A stretch of DNA of 5,386 nt. It comes from Clostridia bacterium (GTDB lineage Bacteria > Bacillota > Clostridia > Peptostreptococcales > Anaerovoracaceae). Position numbers and translations under genes: made by a program. Positions 1 through 5,386 of this stretch are shown here, in pieces (the stretch's first letter is position 1; the number at the start of each line of letters is the position of its first letter). The stretch spans positions 1 through 5,386 of the forward strand of contig JAKSSQ010000129.1 in NCBI GenBank assembly GCA_024403005.1. Direction: 5' to 3'. The notes beneath the pieces are model-generated. The model was not told the DNA's origin. It saw only the letters and a program-made list of their open reading frames with translations, and made no database searches.

Positions 1-104
1 TCCAGAACTTCCCAGGGATAGGTCTTATCTTTAAACAGATCTGCTGCCAGAGTATATTCCAGGTCGAGCAGCTCTTCTATCTTGTAAATCTTATCTGCCA
101 TCAT
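1..104 (-). CDS. Partial gene (N-terminal 34 codons), probable acyltransferase / UDP-GlcNAc pyrophosphorylase-like protein
   Basis: An open frame begins with two adjacent ATG codons (104-102 and 101-99) and runs off the left edge of the window. It encodes 34 residues starting MMADKIYKIEELLDLEYTLA and continuing to a Tyr-Pro-Trp-Glu-Val-Leu stretch at residues 29-34. The start lies 1 bp after the glmM stop, and a purine-rich AGGGA inside the end of glmM can serve as ribosome binding site, so translation is likely coupled to glmM. It is not GlmS, which often follows glmM and begins MCGIVGY. From memory, an N-terminal 'L.dT.A..LF....YPWEVLP' segment precedes the left-handed beta-helix domain of clostridial proteins annotated as acyltransferases or UDP-N-acetylglucosamine pyrophosphorylase-related. 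A role in making UDP-GlcNAc from the GlmM product would fit the location. The coding call is strong from spacing and ribosome binding site. The family call rests on a short stretch and is tentative. Confidence 0.6.
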   Translation of the reverse strand, partial: MMADKIYKIEELLDLEYTLAADLFKDKTYPWEVL

Positions 105-105
105 A

Positions 106-1515
106 TTACTTTTCCCTAACCTTAATAAGCAGTCCGTTTTCTTTCATGACCGCAATCATATTGTCTACGCTCTTTTCAGCTTCGGATTCTTCCATGGCTT
201 CTGCCATAACGCGAAGAACGGGTTCTGTTCCGCTCTTGCGCAGGAGTACTCTGCCTGAACCTGCCAGTCTTGCAGTTTCGTCCTTAACGCTCTGCTGAAC
301 TGCCGGGTGATTAAGAGCTGTTTCCTTATCTGTAACTTCTACATTCTTGAGAACCTGGGGCAGCATCTTTACGCCCTTGCGGAGTTCGCCCAGGGACTGC
401 TTCTTTTCCAGGATGCACTGCATTACCTTGATTGCGGTAATCATGCCGTCGCCTGTTGTAGCGTACTTTCTGAAGATAATGTGGCCGGACTGTTCGCCGC
501 CGATAAGGTGGTCGTTTGCAACCATGTTTTCGTAAACGTACTTGTCGCCTACGTCTGTCTTTTCGTAGCCTACGCCCAGTTCGTCCAGAGCTTTGTAGAG
601 ACCGAAGTTGGACATAATGGTAGTAACAACCTTGGTATCTCCGAGAGATCCCTTTTCCTTCATGTATTTAGCGCAAACGTAAATGATTTCGTCGCCGTTT
701 ACAACTTCGCCGTTTTCATCTACTGCAAGGCATCTGTCTGCGTCGCCGTCGAAAGCAAAGCCAACATCCAGTCCGTTTTCCTTAACAAACTTCTGCAGAC
801 CTTCGATATGTGTGGAGCCGCAGCCCATGTTTACGTTGAGCCCATCAGGGTTGTTGTTGATTACATAAGTCTTTGCACCGAGAGCATCGAATACACTCTT
901 GGCAATCTGCCATGCGGAGCCGTTGGAGCAGTCGAGACCAACCTTTGTTTCCTTGTAAGAGCAGGTAGCAAGAGACATAAGGTAACCCATATAGTGGTTG
1001 CGTCCCTGAGAATAGTCAATTACTCTGCCGATATCTGCACCCTTTGCGAGGGGTACCTCCCACTTTTCACCTTCGAAGCCTTCGGGCTTATATTCTCCGT
1101 CCAGGAAAGCTTCTACATCTTTGATAACATCGTCGGGCATCTTTTCGCCGTGTTCGTTGATGAGCTTAATGCCGTTGTCGTGGTACGGATTGTGGCTTGC
1201 GGAAATCATGATGCCGCAGTCGAAATCTTCTGTTCTTGCGCAGTAAGCTACGCTGGGTGTGGATGTAACGTGCAGCAGATATACATCTGCACCTGCTGCG
1301 GAAAGACCTGCAGACAGTGCGTCTTCGAACATGTAGCTGGAGCGTCTTGTATCCTTACCCATTACGATGCGGGCTCTTTTTCCTTCGGGCAGGTTAAACT
1401 TGGGGTTGTGTCCATAGTACCACCCGAGAAACATTCCTATTTTAAATGCGTGTATAGCTGTAAGGTCTTCGTTTGCGTTTCCGCGAAAACCGTCTGTGCC
1501 AAAATACTTACCCAT
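106..1515 (-). CDS. glmM: Phosphoglucosamine mutase GlmM
   Basis: A 469-residue alpha-D-phosphohexomutase that interconverts glucosamine-6-phosphate and glucosamine-1-phosphate in the cytoplasm, the step toward UDP-GlcNAc for peptidoglycan. All four family signatures are visible in order. The N-terminus has GTDGFRG (residues 6-12). The phosphoserine loop ISASHNP (104-110) has Ser107 as the expected phosphorylated residue. The Mg-binding loop is DGDADR (256-261). The sugar-binding loop is GEQSGH (340-345), and the phosphate-binding loop RKSGTEP lies at 426-432. These fit GlmM better than a general phosphomannomutase, as does the cdaA-cdaR context. The ATG at 1515 follows a perfect AGGAGG with about 7 bases of spacing, so the start is secure. 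The protein is some 20 residues longer than the usual ~450, partly from an insertion around residues 31-47. In other Firmicutes GlmM binds CdaA and lowers c-di-AMP synthesis; that role is inferred here. Confidence 0.96.
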   Translation of the reverse strand: MGKYFGTDGFRGNANEDLTAIHAFKIGMFLGWYYGHNPKFNLPEGKRARIVMGKDTRRSSYMFEDALSAGLSAAGADVYLLHVTSTPSVAYCARTEDFDCGIMISASHNPYHDNGIKLINEHGEKMPDDVIKDVEAFLDGEYKPEGFEGEKWEVPLAKGADIGRVIDYSQGRNHYMGYLMSLATCSYKETKVGLDCSNGSAWQIAKSVFDALGAKTYVINNNPDGLNVNMGCGSTHIEGLQKFVKENGLDVGFAFDGDADRCLAVDENGEVVNGDEIIYVCAKYMKEKGSLGDTKVVTTIMSNFGLYKALDELGVGYEKTDVGDKYVYENMVANDHLIGGEQSGHIIFRKYATTGDGMITAIKVMQCILEKKQSLGELRKGVKMLPQVLKNVEVTDKETALNHPAVQQSVKDETARLAGSGRVLLRKSGTEPVLRVMAEAMEESEAEKSVDNMIAVMKENGLLIKVREK

Positions 1516-1520
1516 TTTTA

Positions 1521-1528
1521 TCCTCCTA
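1521..1528 (-). promoter_or_regulatory. Strong ribosome binding site of glmM
   Basis: The 15 bp between the cdaR stop codon and the glmM ATG contain AGGAGGA on the minus strand. This is a near-complete anti-16S match placed about five bases before the start codon. It is the strongest Shine-Dalgarno sequence in the window, so glmM probably has high translation independent of cdaR. Confidence 0.85.
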
Positions 1529-1530
1529 AA

Positions 1531-2733
1531 TTACTCTGCGGACTCTATGGTTACACTTACTGTCTCCGGATCTGCAGTTATTGTAAATTCCTTGCCTTCT
1601 GTGCTGCGGGCTCCGATAGGTACGTCGTATGTACCTGCTCCGAGACCTGAAAGGTCTAAAGTAATTACAACTTCTTCCGGATTAAGGTTCTTTATAACGA
1701 GCAGGCTGCCCTGAACCACTGCATTTACGTTAATTACGTCTACATCTGCATCCAGGTTGTCTGCAAGACCCTTGATTTCCGCATTCTTTGTGGAAAGCTT
1801 TAAGCTTAAGCTTCCGGAATCGGCAAGGGTGATATTAGCTTTAAGATTTTTGCTACCTTCCGCAGGACTTATGCCTTCGGGGAAGATGGGTACAACATCC
1901 ATGACGGAATCTTCTGTGATGCCGTCGACCTTGATGGGTTCACACTCGATATAGCTTACTCTGGAAAGAGCAGCCAGTGTGCCCTTGATATTAATTGTTG
2001 CGGGAATATTGCTGCTCTGAACCGATGCGCCGAGACCGGGAGTGCCTTCTACAAGGCTGTAGAGAGGAACGGTCTTTACCGTGTGCAGAGTTGCAACAAG
2101 AGCAAGCTTGTCGGATTCAATTTCCACGCCCTTAACTGCGTTGCCTTCCGAATCCACGGGGTGCAGGTTGAGAACGAATTCCGCGTCTTCGTCTACGCCC
2201 ACGCCGGATGCATCCAGTGTAACCTTAAGAGCAGAAACCATTTCTACGAGGCTCTTGGCACCGGAAACCTTATAGGATTCGGCGTCCATATTAAGAACGG
2301 ATACTTCGTAGCCGGATTTTACGTTTTCTGAAACAAGACGAACGGGCTTTTCTTCCGAAATGTATTCGTCTACGTACACCTGGATTCTTTCCGTGCGGAT
2401 TTCAGAAACCGAGGTGCTGGGCGGAGCCGTTACATTAACTGTAAGGTAGCTTTGCCCGGGTGTGAGCCCTGCAAGGCTTGCAGTAGCTGTAATGTCGGCA
2501 GCTGTTACGCCTGCCACATCGTTTCTGGAGCCTGCGAGCACTACATCTACCGTGTATACTCCGTCCCCTGCGATTGCGAGTCTGGACTGCTTAAGGACAT
2601 CTCCGTCTGTAAGGGTTACAGGGACACCTCTGATAGTAGTGGTTGTAGGCGGATTTACTACGCTTACAACGAAGCTCCAGAGAAGGATAGCGCAGAGGAG
2701 CGAAACGATTTTAAGAGTTGTGTTCTTTTCCAT
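1531..2733 (-). CDS. cdaR: CdaR, YbbR-repeat regulator of the diadenylate cyclase
   Basis: Membrane-anchored, mostly extracytoplasmic protein that in other Firmicutes binds CdaA and modulates c-di-AMP production. With the start chosen here it is 400 residues. A short charged N-terminus (MEKNTTLK) leads into one hydrophobic segment at about residues 9-27 (IVSLLCAILLWSFVVSVV), acting as a signal anchor. The Asn-Pro-Pro just after it is typical of the family. The rest is beta-rich with four tandem YbbR-like repeats, roughly 33-125, 126-220, 221-305 and 306-400. Repeat boundaries show as recurring 'vyvd/ieskp v.l' turns such as YVDEYISEEKPVRLV and TVKTVPLYSLVEG. The frame stays open upstream to an ATG at 2757. 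I prefer the ATG at 2733 because AAAGGA lies five bases before it and it yields the canonical N-terminus. It then overlaps the cdaA end by 23 bp, implying coupled translation. It is somewhat shorter than the ~480-residue Bacillus protein. Confidence 0.9.
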   Translation of the reverse strand: MEKNTTLKIVSLLCAILLWSFVVSVVNPPTTTTIRGVPVTLTDGDVLKQSRLAIAGDGVYTVDVVLAGSRNDVAGVTAADITATASLAGLTPGQSYLTVNVTAPPSTSVSEIRTERIQVYVDEYISEEKPVRLVSENVKSGYEVSVLNMDAESYKVSGAKSLVEMVSALKVTLDASGVGVDEDAEFVLNLHPVDSEGNAVKGVEIESDKLALVATLHTVKTVPLYSLVEGTPGLGASVQSSNIPATINIKGTLAALSRVSYIECEPIKVDGITEDSVMDVVPIFPEGISPAEGSKNLKANITLADSGSLSLKLSTKNAEIKGLADNLDADVDVINVNAVVQGSLLVIKNLNPEEVVITLDLSGLGAGTYDVPIGARSTEGKEFTITADPETVSVTIESAE

Positions 2734-3565
2734 CGGCATCCTTTCTGCGGTTTCCAAACGCTAAAACTGTCGGAGGGGTGTCCGGTGCAGTTTTCTTTAA
2801 GTAAATACCGTAGAGATTCTTCTCTACTGCCTTTAAATCCAGGAATCTGGAGAGTTTTCCGTTCTGAGCCATGGATATGATGCCTGTTTCTTCCGAAACG
2901 ATGAGCACTGTAGCGTCCGAGTTTTCGGACATGCCAATGCCGGCTCTGTGGCGTGTACCCAGGTCCTTGCTGAGGTTGGGGTTTTCTGTAAGGGGAAGCA
3001 CGCAGCCTGCTGCCAGGATGCGGTCGCCTCTTAAAATGGCTGCTCCGTCGTGCAGAGGAGAGCCTTTATAGAAAATGTTCTCCAGGAGAGGTTCTGTAAG
3101 CTGTGCATCCAGAAGGGTACCGTTTTCTGCGATATCCTGGAGAGCTGTGTCGTTTTCGATAACGATAAGAGCGCCTTCCTTGCGGGCAGCAAAATACTCA
3201 ACGGCTCTTACGATAGTCTGTATGTTGCCGTTGATTTTTTCACGCTCCATGGAAAAGCCCTTGGTACTGAACTTGCCTCGGCCCAGATATTCCAGGGCGC
3301 GGCGAAGTTCCGGCTGGAACACTACAACCAGGGCGATGAGACCAATGCTCAGAACCTTGGAAAGGAGCCAGTTAACTGTATAGAAATTAAAGAGGTCGGA
3401 AGCCAGATAAGCTGCAACGACGATGCCCAGACCCTTGGCCAGCTGAGCCGCACGGGTGGACTGAATAAAGCCGAGGAGCTTAAATATAATATAACTTACG
3501 ATGAGTATATCTACTACATCGCTGAAGCCCATACCTCTTATTAAACTGGGTAAATATTGAGCCAT
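2711..3565 (-). CDS. cdaA: Membrane diadenylate cyclase CdaA (c-di-AMP synthase)
   Basis: Condenses two ATP into cyclic di-AMP, the second messenger that governs potassium/osmolyte homeostasis and cell-wall integrity in Firmicutes. The protein is 284 residues, close to the usual ~273. Three hydrophobic segments at about residues 16-34, 43-62 and 68-84 form the membrane part. The family landmark FQPELRRALEYLGRG (83-97) and a linker lead into the DAC domain at about 110-260. Both catalytic signatures are intact: the Asp-Gly-Ala motif in KGSPLHDGAAI (167-177) and the Arg-His-Arg motif in GTRHRAGIG (203-211). SEETGIISMAQNGKLSR (224-240) is also characteristic. The C-terminal tail after 260 is charged and probably disordered. 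The start ATG follows GGAG with five bases of spacing. It heads the cdaA-cdaR-glmM block; no convincing promoter is visible between the upstream RNA and this start, so it may be transcribed through that RNA. Confidence 0.96.
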   Translation of the reverse strand: MAQYLPSLIRGMGFSDVVDILIVSYIIFKLLGFIQSTRAAQLAKGLGIVVAAYLASDLFNFYTVNWLLSKVLSIGLIALVVVFQPELRRALEYLGRGKFSTKGFSMEREKINGNIQTIVRAVEYFAARKEGALIVIENDTALQDIAENGTLLDAQLTEPLLENIFYKGSPLHDGAAILRGDRILAAGCVLPLTENPNLSKDLGTRHRAGIGMSENSDATVLIVSEETGIISMAQNGKLSRFLDLKAVEKNLYGIYLKKTAPDTPPTVLAFGNRRKDADGKEHNS

Positions 3566-3596
3566 GTTTACTCCATAATTCCGAATTTATGTAATA

Positions 3597-3780
3597 GTAC
3601 GAAGAACTGTCCGGCTGACCCGGTCTTTGACCCCACACTTGCCTTTACCGGGATTTTCCCGAGGACTTACTTCTAAGCTATGCCATGATCACCGGGGATC
3701 TCTGCCGCCGGCTTACGTGGATCCTTTTGCCCATAGCTGGCCTGGACTTTCAACCGCAGACCCGGACAACTCTTTCGCAC
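3597..3780 (-). ncRNA. Structured non-coding RNA, candidate raiA-motif RNA
   Basis: The 221-bp gap between comF and cdaA has no credible reading frame but folds into a closed structure on the minus strand. Bases 3780-3762 pair with 3614-3597 in a helix of about 18 bp. It has one bulged A (3775), a perfect inner seven pairs (TGTCCGG with CCGGACA), and three G-U pairs that hint at an RNA-level constraint. Inside are a hairpin CGGGA/TCCCG with a three-A loop (3661-3649), a CTTA/TAAG hairpin with a GAAG loop (3677-3666), a seven-base complement AGCTATG/CATAGCT (3738-3732 with 3682-3676, competing with the former), GGATC/GATCC (3724-3720 with 3700-3696), and GTCT/AGAC extending the closing stem (3761-3758 with 3626-3623). 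The helix begins about six bases after a good -10 box. Known raiA-motif RNAs in Firmicutes are about this length and often sit beside comFC. I match by size, architecture and context, not by a remembered consensus. The structured RNA is well supported (about 0.85); the raiA identity is moderate (about 0.5). Confidence 0.75.
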
Positions 3781-3785
3781 CTTAA

Positions 3786-3812
3786 ATTATAACATAAAAT
3801 CCGTGCTGTTAA
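3786..3812 (-). promoter_or_regulatory. Extended -10 promoter for the structured RNA
   Basis: On the minus strand a perfect TATAAT (3791-3786) is preceded by TG one base upstream, giving the extended -10 TGTTATAAT. A TTAACA (3812-3807), five of six matches to the sigma-A -35 consensus, lies 15 bp upstream, a short spacer that the extended -10 could compensate. Predicted transcription start is about 3782-3780, at the 5' foot of the long closing helix of the RNA. The TAA stop codon of comF (3789-3787) lies inside the -10 box, so promoter and gene end share bases. Confidence 0.75.
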
Positions 3813-4545
3813 ATACGGAAATAATGTCCTCTTCGTCCAGTTCTTCCGCTTTCTTGTAACCGCTGCTGGACGCAAAGCAAAGGAGCGCAACTTTTTCTGC
3901 ACCACCGTCCAGAAGAACTCTCGCACAGGCATCTGCAGTGCTGCCGGTGGTACACACGTCGTCCACGAGGCAGATGAACCTGCCTTTAATCTTTTCCTTA
4001 CCGGTTTCCGGGATTGCAAAGGAGTTCTGCAGCATGGACCTTCTGGTTTTGCCATCCGCCATGCGCATGGATGCGGTGGCTTCAGTCTTGATTATTGCCC
4101 CTTTGACCCAATCCACGCCGGAAGCTCTGGAAATCTCTTTTGCAAGGAGCTCCGCCTGGTTGTAGCCTCTCTTAAGCTGCTTGGAACGGTGAGACGGAAC
4201 AGCCGCCAGGAAATCCGGCAGTTCTTCTTCCATTAACATGCGCTCCGCCATCATAAGACCCACATTTCCTGCGATGTAGCCTTTGCCGCCCTGCTTTAAG
4301 CCGTTCATGATCTGCCTTGCGTAAAAGCCGTAGCGCACGCAGGGCCAGACATCGCAGAAAGCAAATTCATCTATATAGGAAGAAAACGGATTCTTAAACG
4401 TCCAGGGCATCTTTTCGCGGCAGACCGGGCAGAGCCCGTGGGCTTCGTAGCCATGCATTGTGTCCCCGCAGCAGATGCAGTATATATTTTCAGGAAAGAC
4501 GGCATTAAGCAGCGTCTTTCCTGATTCTCTTAAAATATTATTCAT
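3787..4545 (-). CDS. comF: ComF/ComFC-family phosphoribosyltransferase-like protein
   Basis: A 252-residue member of the ComF family, related to phosphoribosyltransferases and required in naturally competent bacteria for processing of incoming single-stranded DNA; the substrate is not settled. The N-terminus carries a four-cysteine zinc-binding motif (Cys23, Cys26, Cys39, Cys42). It is followed by the family segment YARQIMNGLKQGGK (75-88), the conserved VPSHRSKQLKRGYNQAELLA (116-135), and the PRPP-binding loop LVDDVCTTGST (193-203) with both acidic residues and the TTGST phosphate loop intact. The length is usual for the family. The ATG overlaps the end of the recD2-like gene by 8 bp, with a GGGG about eight bases before it, so the two are probably co-translated. 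Its stop codon sits in the -10 box of the downstream RNA promoter. The gene alone does not show that the organism is competent, since comF is widespread in non-competent Clostridia. Confidence 0.92.
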   Translation of the reverse strand: MNNILRESGKTLLNAVFPENIYCICCGDTMHGYEAHGLCPVCREKMPWTFKNPFSSYIDEFAFCDVWPCVRYGFYARQIMNGLKQGGKGYIAGNVGLMMAERMLMEEELPDFLAAVPSHRSKQLKRGYNQAELLAKEISRASGVDWVKGAIIKTEATASMRMADGKTRRSMLQNSFAIPETGKEKIKGRFICLVDDVCTTGSTADACARVLLDGGAEKVALLCFASSSGYKKAEELDEEDIISVFNSTDFML

Positions 4546-5386
4546 TGTTGAAACCCCACAGTCTCGTGCGTCTGGATGCGCGGGCGGAATACCTTGCGGT
4601 TATGGAGTTGCTGTCCACCATTCCGTTGCAGGCGCGGCTCATCCCGACGAGAACGGCGCCCTGCTTAGCTCTCGTAACAGCAGTGTAGAGCAGGTTCCTG
4701 GTCGCGAGCATTGGAGCAAACCTTGCGATGGGCATAACAACTACAGGGAATTCCGAGCCCTGGCTCTTGTGGACCGTCATGGCGAAAGCCGTTTCGATTT
4801 CGTCCAGATTGGAATAATCGTAAGTCGCCAGTTTGTCGCCGTCGTAAAGCACGGATACCGTACCTTCCGAATTATCCACCGACTGAATTATTCCCAGGTC
4901 TCCGTTAAAAACGCCCTGGCCGGTCGTAAAATCTTTAAGATATCTCCATTCCAGCTCGTAGTCGTTCTTATTCTGCATAACCTTGTCGCCTTCCCGGTAT
5001 ATGCGCTCACCGAACTGCTTTTCTCGCTTTCCTTCTGCCGGCGGGTTGAGCACGGCCTGGAGCATCTTGTTGAGTTTGATGCTGCCCAGAATGCCTTTCT
5101 TTGTAGGTGTAAGAACCTGGATATCCTGCTTTGGGTCACAGTTTTTATAGAAAGCCGGAAGTCTCCTTGCGAGAAGATCCTTAATTGTTTCCTGAATTTC
5201 CTTTTCTTTTACCCTTTCCAGGAAGAAAAAGTCCTTATCCTTTTCGTTAAAGCTGGGATATTCGCCTTTGTTAATCCTGTGGGCGTTGACCACAATCATG
5301 CTCTCCGCAGCCTGGCGGAAAATGTCCGTAAGGCGCACGGTATGCACGGTTTCGCTGGAAATAATGTCGCGGAGCACATTGCCTGC
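4538..5386 (-). CDS. recD2: RecD2-like ATP-dependent DNA helicase, C-terminal part (cut by window edge)
   Basis: The frame is open to the right end of the window and encodes the last 282 residues of a superfamily 1B helicase, some 40 percent of a usual RecD2 (about 730-760 residues). A GTG at 5377 is internal, not a start: the frame continues upstream as Ala-Gly-Asn and the region matches the middle of helicase domain 2A. Visible motifs in order are VRLTDIFRQAAES (residues 17-29 of the fragment, motif IV region), VVNAHRINKGE (32-42), a beta-barrel-like insert, AMTVHKSQGSEFPVVVMP (202-219, motif V region with the Q/S-G-E signature) and NLLYTAVTRAK (231-241, motif VI with the arginine finger). 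RecD2 proteins are 5'-3' helicases in DNA repair that act without RecBC. The N-terminal helix-hairpin-helix region and Walker A motif lie outside the window, so completeness cannot be judged. It ends overlapping comF by 8 bp. Confidence 0.93.
   Translation of the reverse strand, partial: AGNVLRDIISSETVHTVRLTDIFRQAAESMIVVNAHRINKGEYPSFNEKDKDFFFLERVKEKEIQETIKDLLARRLPAFYKNCDPKQDIQVLTPTKKGILGSIKLNKMLQAVLNPPAEGKREKQFGERIYREGDKVMQNKNDYELEWRYLKDFTTGQGVFNGDLGIIQSVDNSEGTVSVLYDGDKLATYDYSNLDEIETAFAMTVHKSQGSEFPVVVMPIARFAPMLATRNLLYTAVTRAKQGAVLVGMSRACNGMVDSNSITARYSARASRRTRLWGFNNE

Noticed and set aside
307..1650. A 447-codon open frame on the plus strand opposite glmM and the end of cdaR
   Set aside because: Its product is a Cys/Val-rich mix without recognisable motifs, it has no ribosome binding site that stands out, and it lies wholly opposite a gene with every GlmM signature. 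It is a shadow of glmM codon usage.
3050..3544. A 164-codon plus-strand frame opposite cdaA
   Set aside because: Antisense to the conserved DAC domain, without recognisable domains or a convincing ribosome binding site.
3597..3625. Intrinsic terminator for the RNA or for comF
   Set aside because: GC-rich pairing is present, but no run of T on the minus strand follows it; the 3' strand of the closing helix is followed by ATTACATAAATT.
3566..3780. c-di-AMP (ydaO-type) riboswitch before cdaA
   Set aside because: The context invites it, but I could not place the conserved ydaO core in the sequence, and the layout of one long closing helix with its own promoter directly at its foot, and no expression platform, does not fit well. 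A covariance scan would settle it.
3597..3780. RNase P RNA, because GAAAGTCCAGGC (3752-3740 region) resembles the GGAAAGTCCGGGC core
   Set aside because: The element is about half the length of RNase P RNA and I do not find the other conserved core regions; the resemblance is limited to one short stretch.
3750..4055. A 101-codon minus-strand frame within comF and running into the RNA region
   Set aside because: It lies out of frame inside comF, whose own frame has all family motifs; the product is Arg/Lys-rich and of low complexity, and it would cross the promoter and 5' helix of the RNA.
5375..5377. GTG as start of the helicase gene
   Set aside because: The frame remains open upstream to the window edge, and the protein starting there would lack the Walker A and B motifs needed in this family; it is an internal valine.
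1..5386. Mobile elements, CRISPR arrays, tRNA or rRNA genes
   Set aside because: No transposase, direct-repeat array, cloverleaf or rRNA-like sequence was seen; genes are tightly packed housekeeping genes on one strand.

Overview
The window reads as ordinary chromosomal DNA from a low-to-mid G+C Gram-positive anaerobe. It is most probably a Clostridia member, possibly Lachnospiraceae or a relative. The reasons are the clustered c-di-AMP synthase / YbbR / GlmM genes typical of Firmicutes, the strong AGGAGG-type ribosome binding site before glmM, and a RecD2-type helicase. I cannot name a genus. Every convincing gene lies on the minus strand, so the biological order runs from high to low coordinates.

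Layout in transcription order: (1) the C-terminal part of a RecD2-like helicase, cut by the window edge (5386-4538); (2) a ComF/ComFC-type phosphoribosyltransferase overlapping it by 8 bp (4545-3787); (3) a gap of about 220 bp that holds no gene but a good extended -10 promoter and a structured RNA closed by an ~18-bp helix (about 3780-3597), whose position just after comF makes a raiA-motif RNA the leading guess; (4) cdaA, membrane diadenylate cyclase (3565-2711); (5) cdaR, its YbbR-repeat regulator (start probably 2733, end 1531); (6) glmM, phosphoglucosamine mutase (1515-106); (7) the first 34 codons of a further gene starting 1 bp after glmM, probably a left-handed beta-helix acyltransferase / UDP-GlcNAc pyrophosphorylase-like protein.

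Functionally there are two blocks. recD2-comF concerns DNA processing and possibly DNA uptake. cdaA-cdaR-glmM couples c-di-AMP signalling to cell-wall precursor synthesis: CdaA makes c-di-AMP, CdaR and GlmM are known to bind and modulate CdaA in other Firmicutes, and GlmM makes glucosamine-1-phosphate for UDP-GlcNAc. The last, partial gene may continue the amino-sugar theme.

The item most worth attention is the structured RNA between the blocks. It has its own promoter, which overlaps the comF stop codon. No intrinsic terminator is visible between it and cdaA, so it may be a free-standing RNA, the leader of the c-di-AMP operon, or both.
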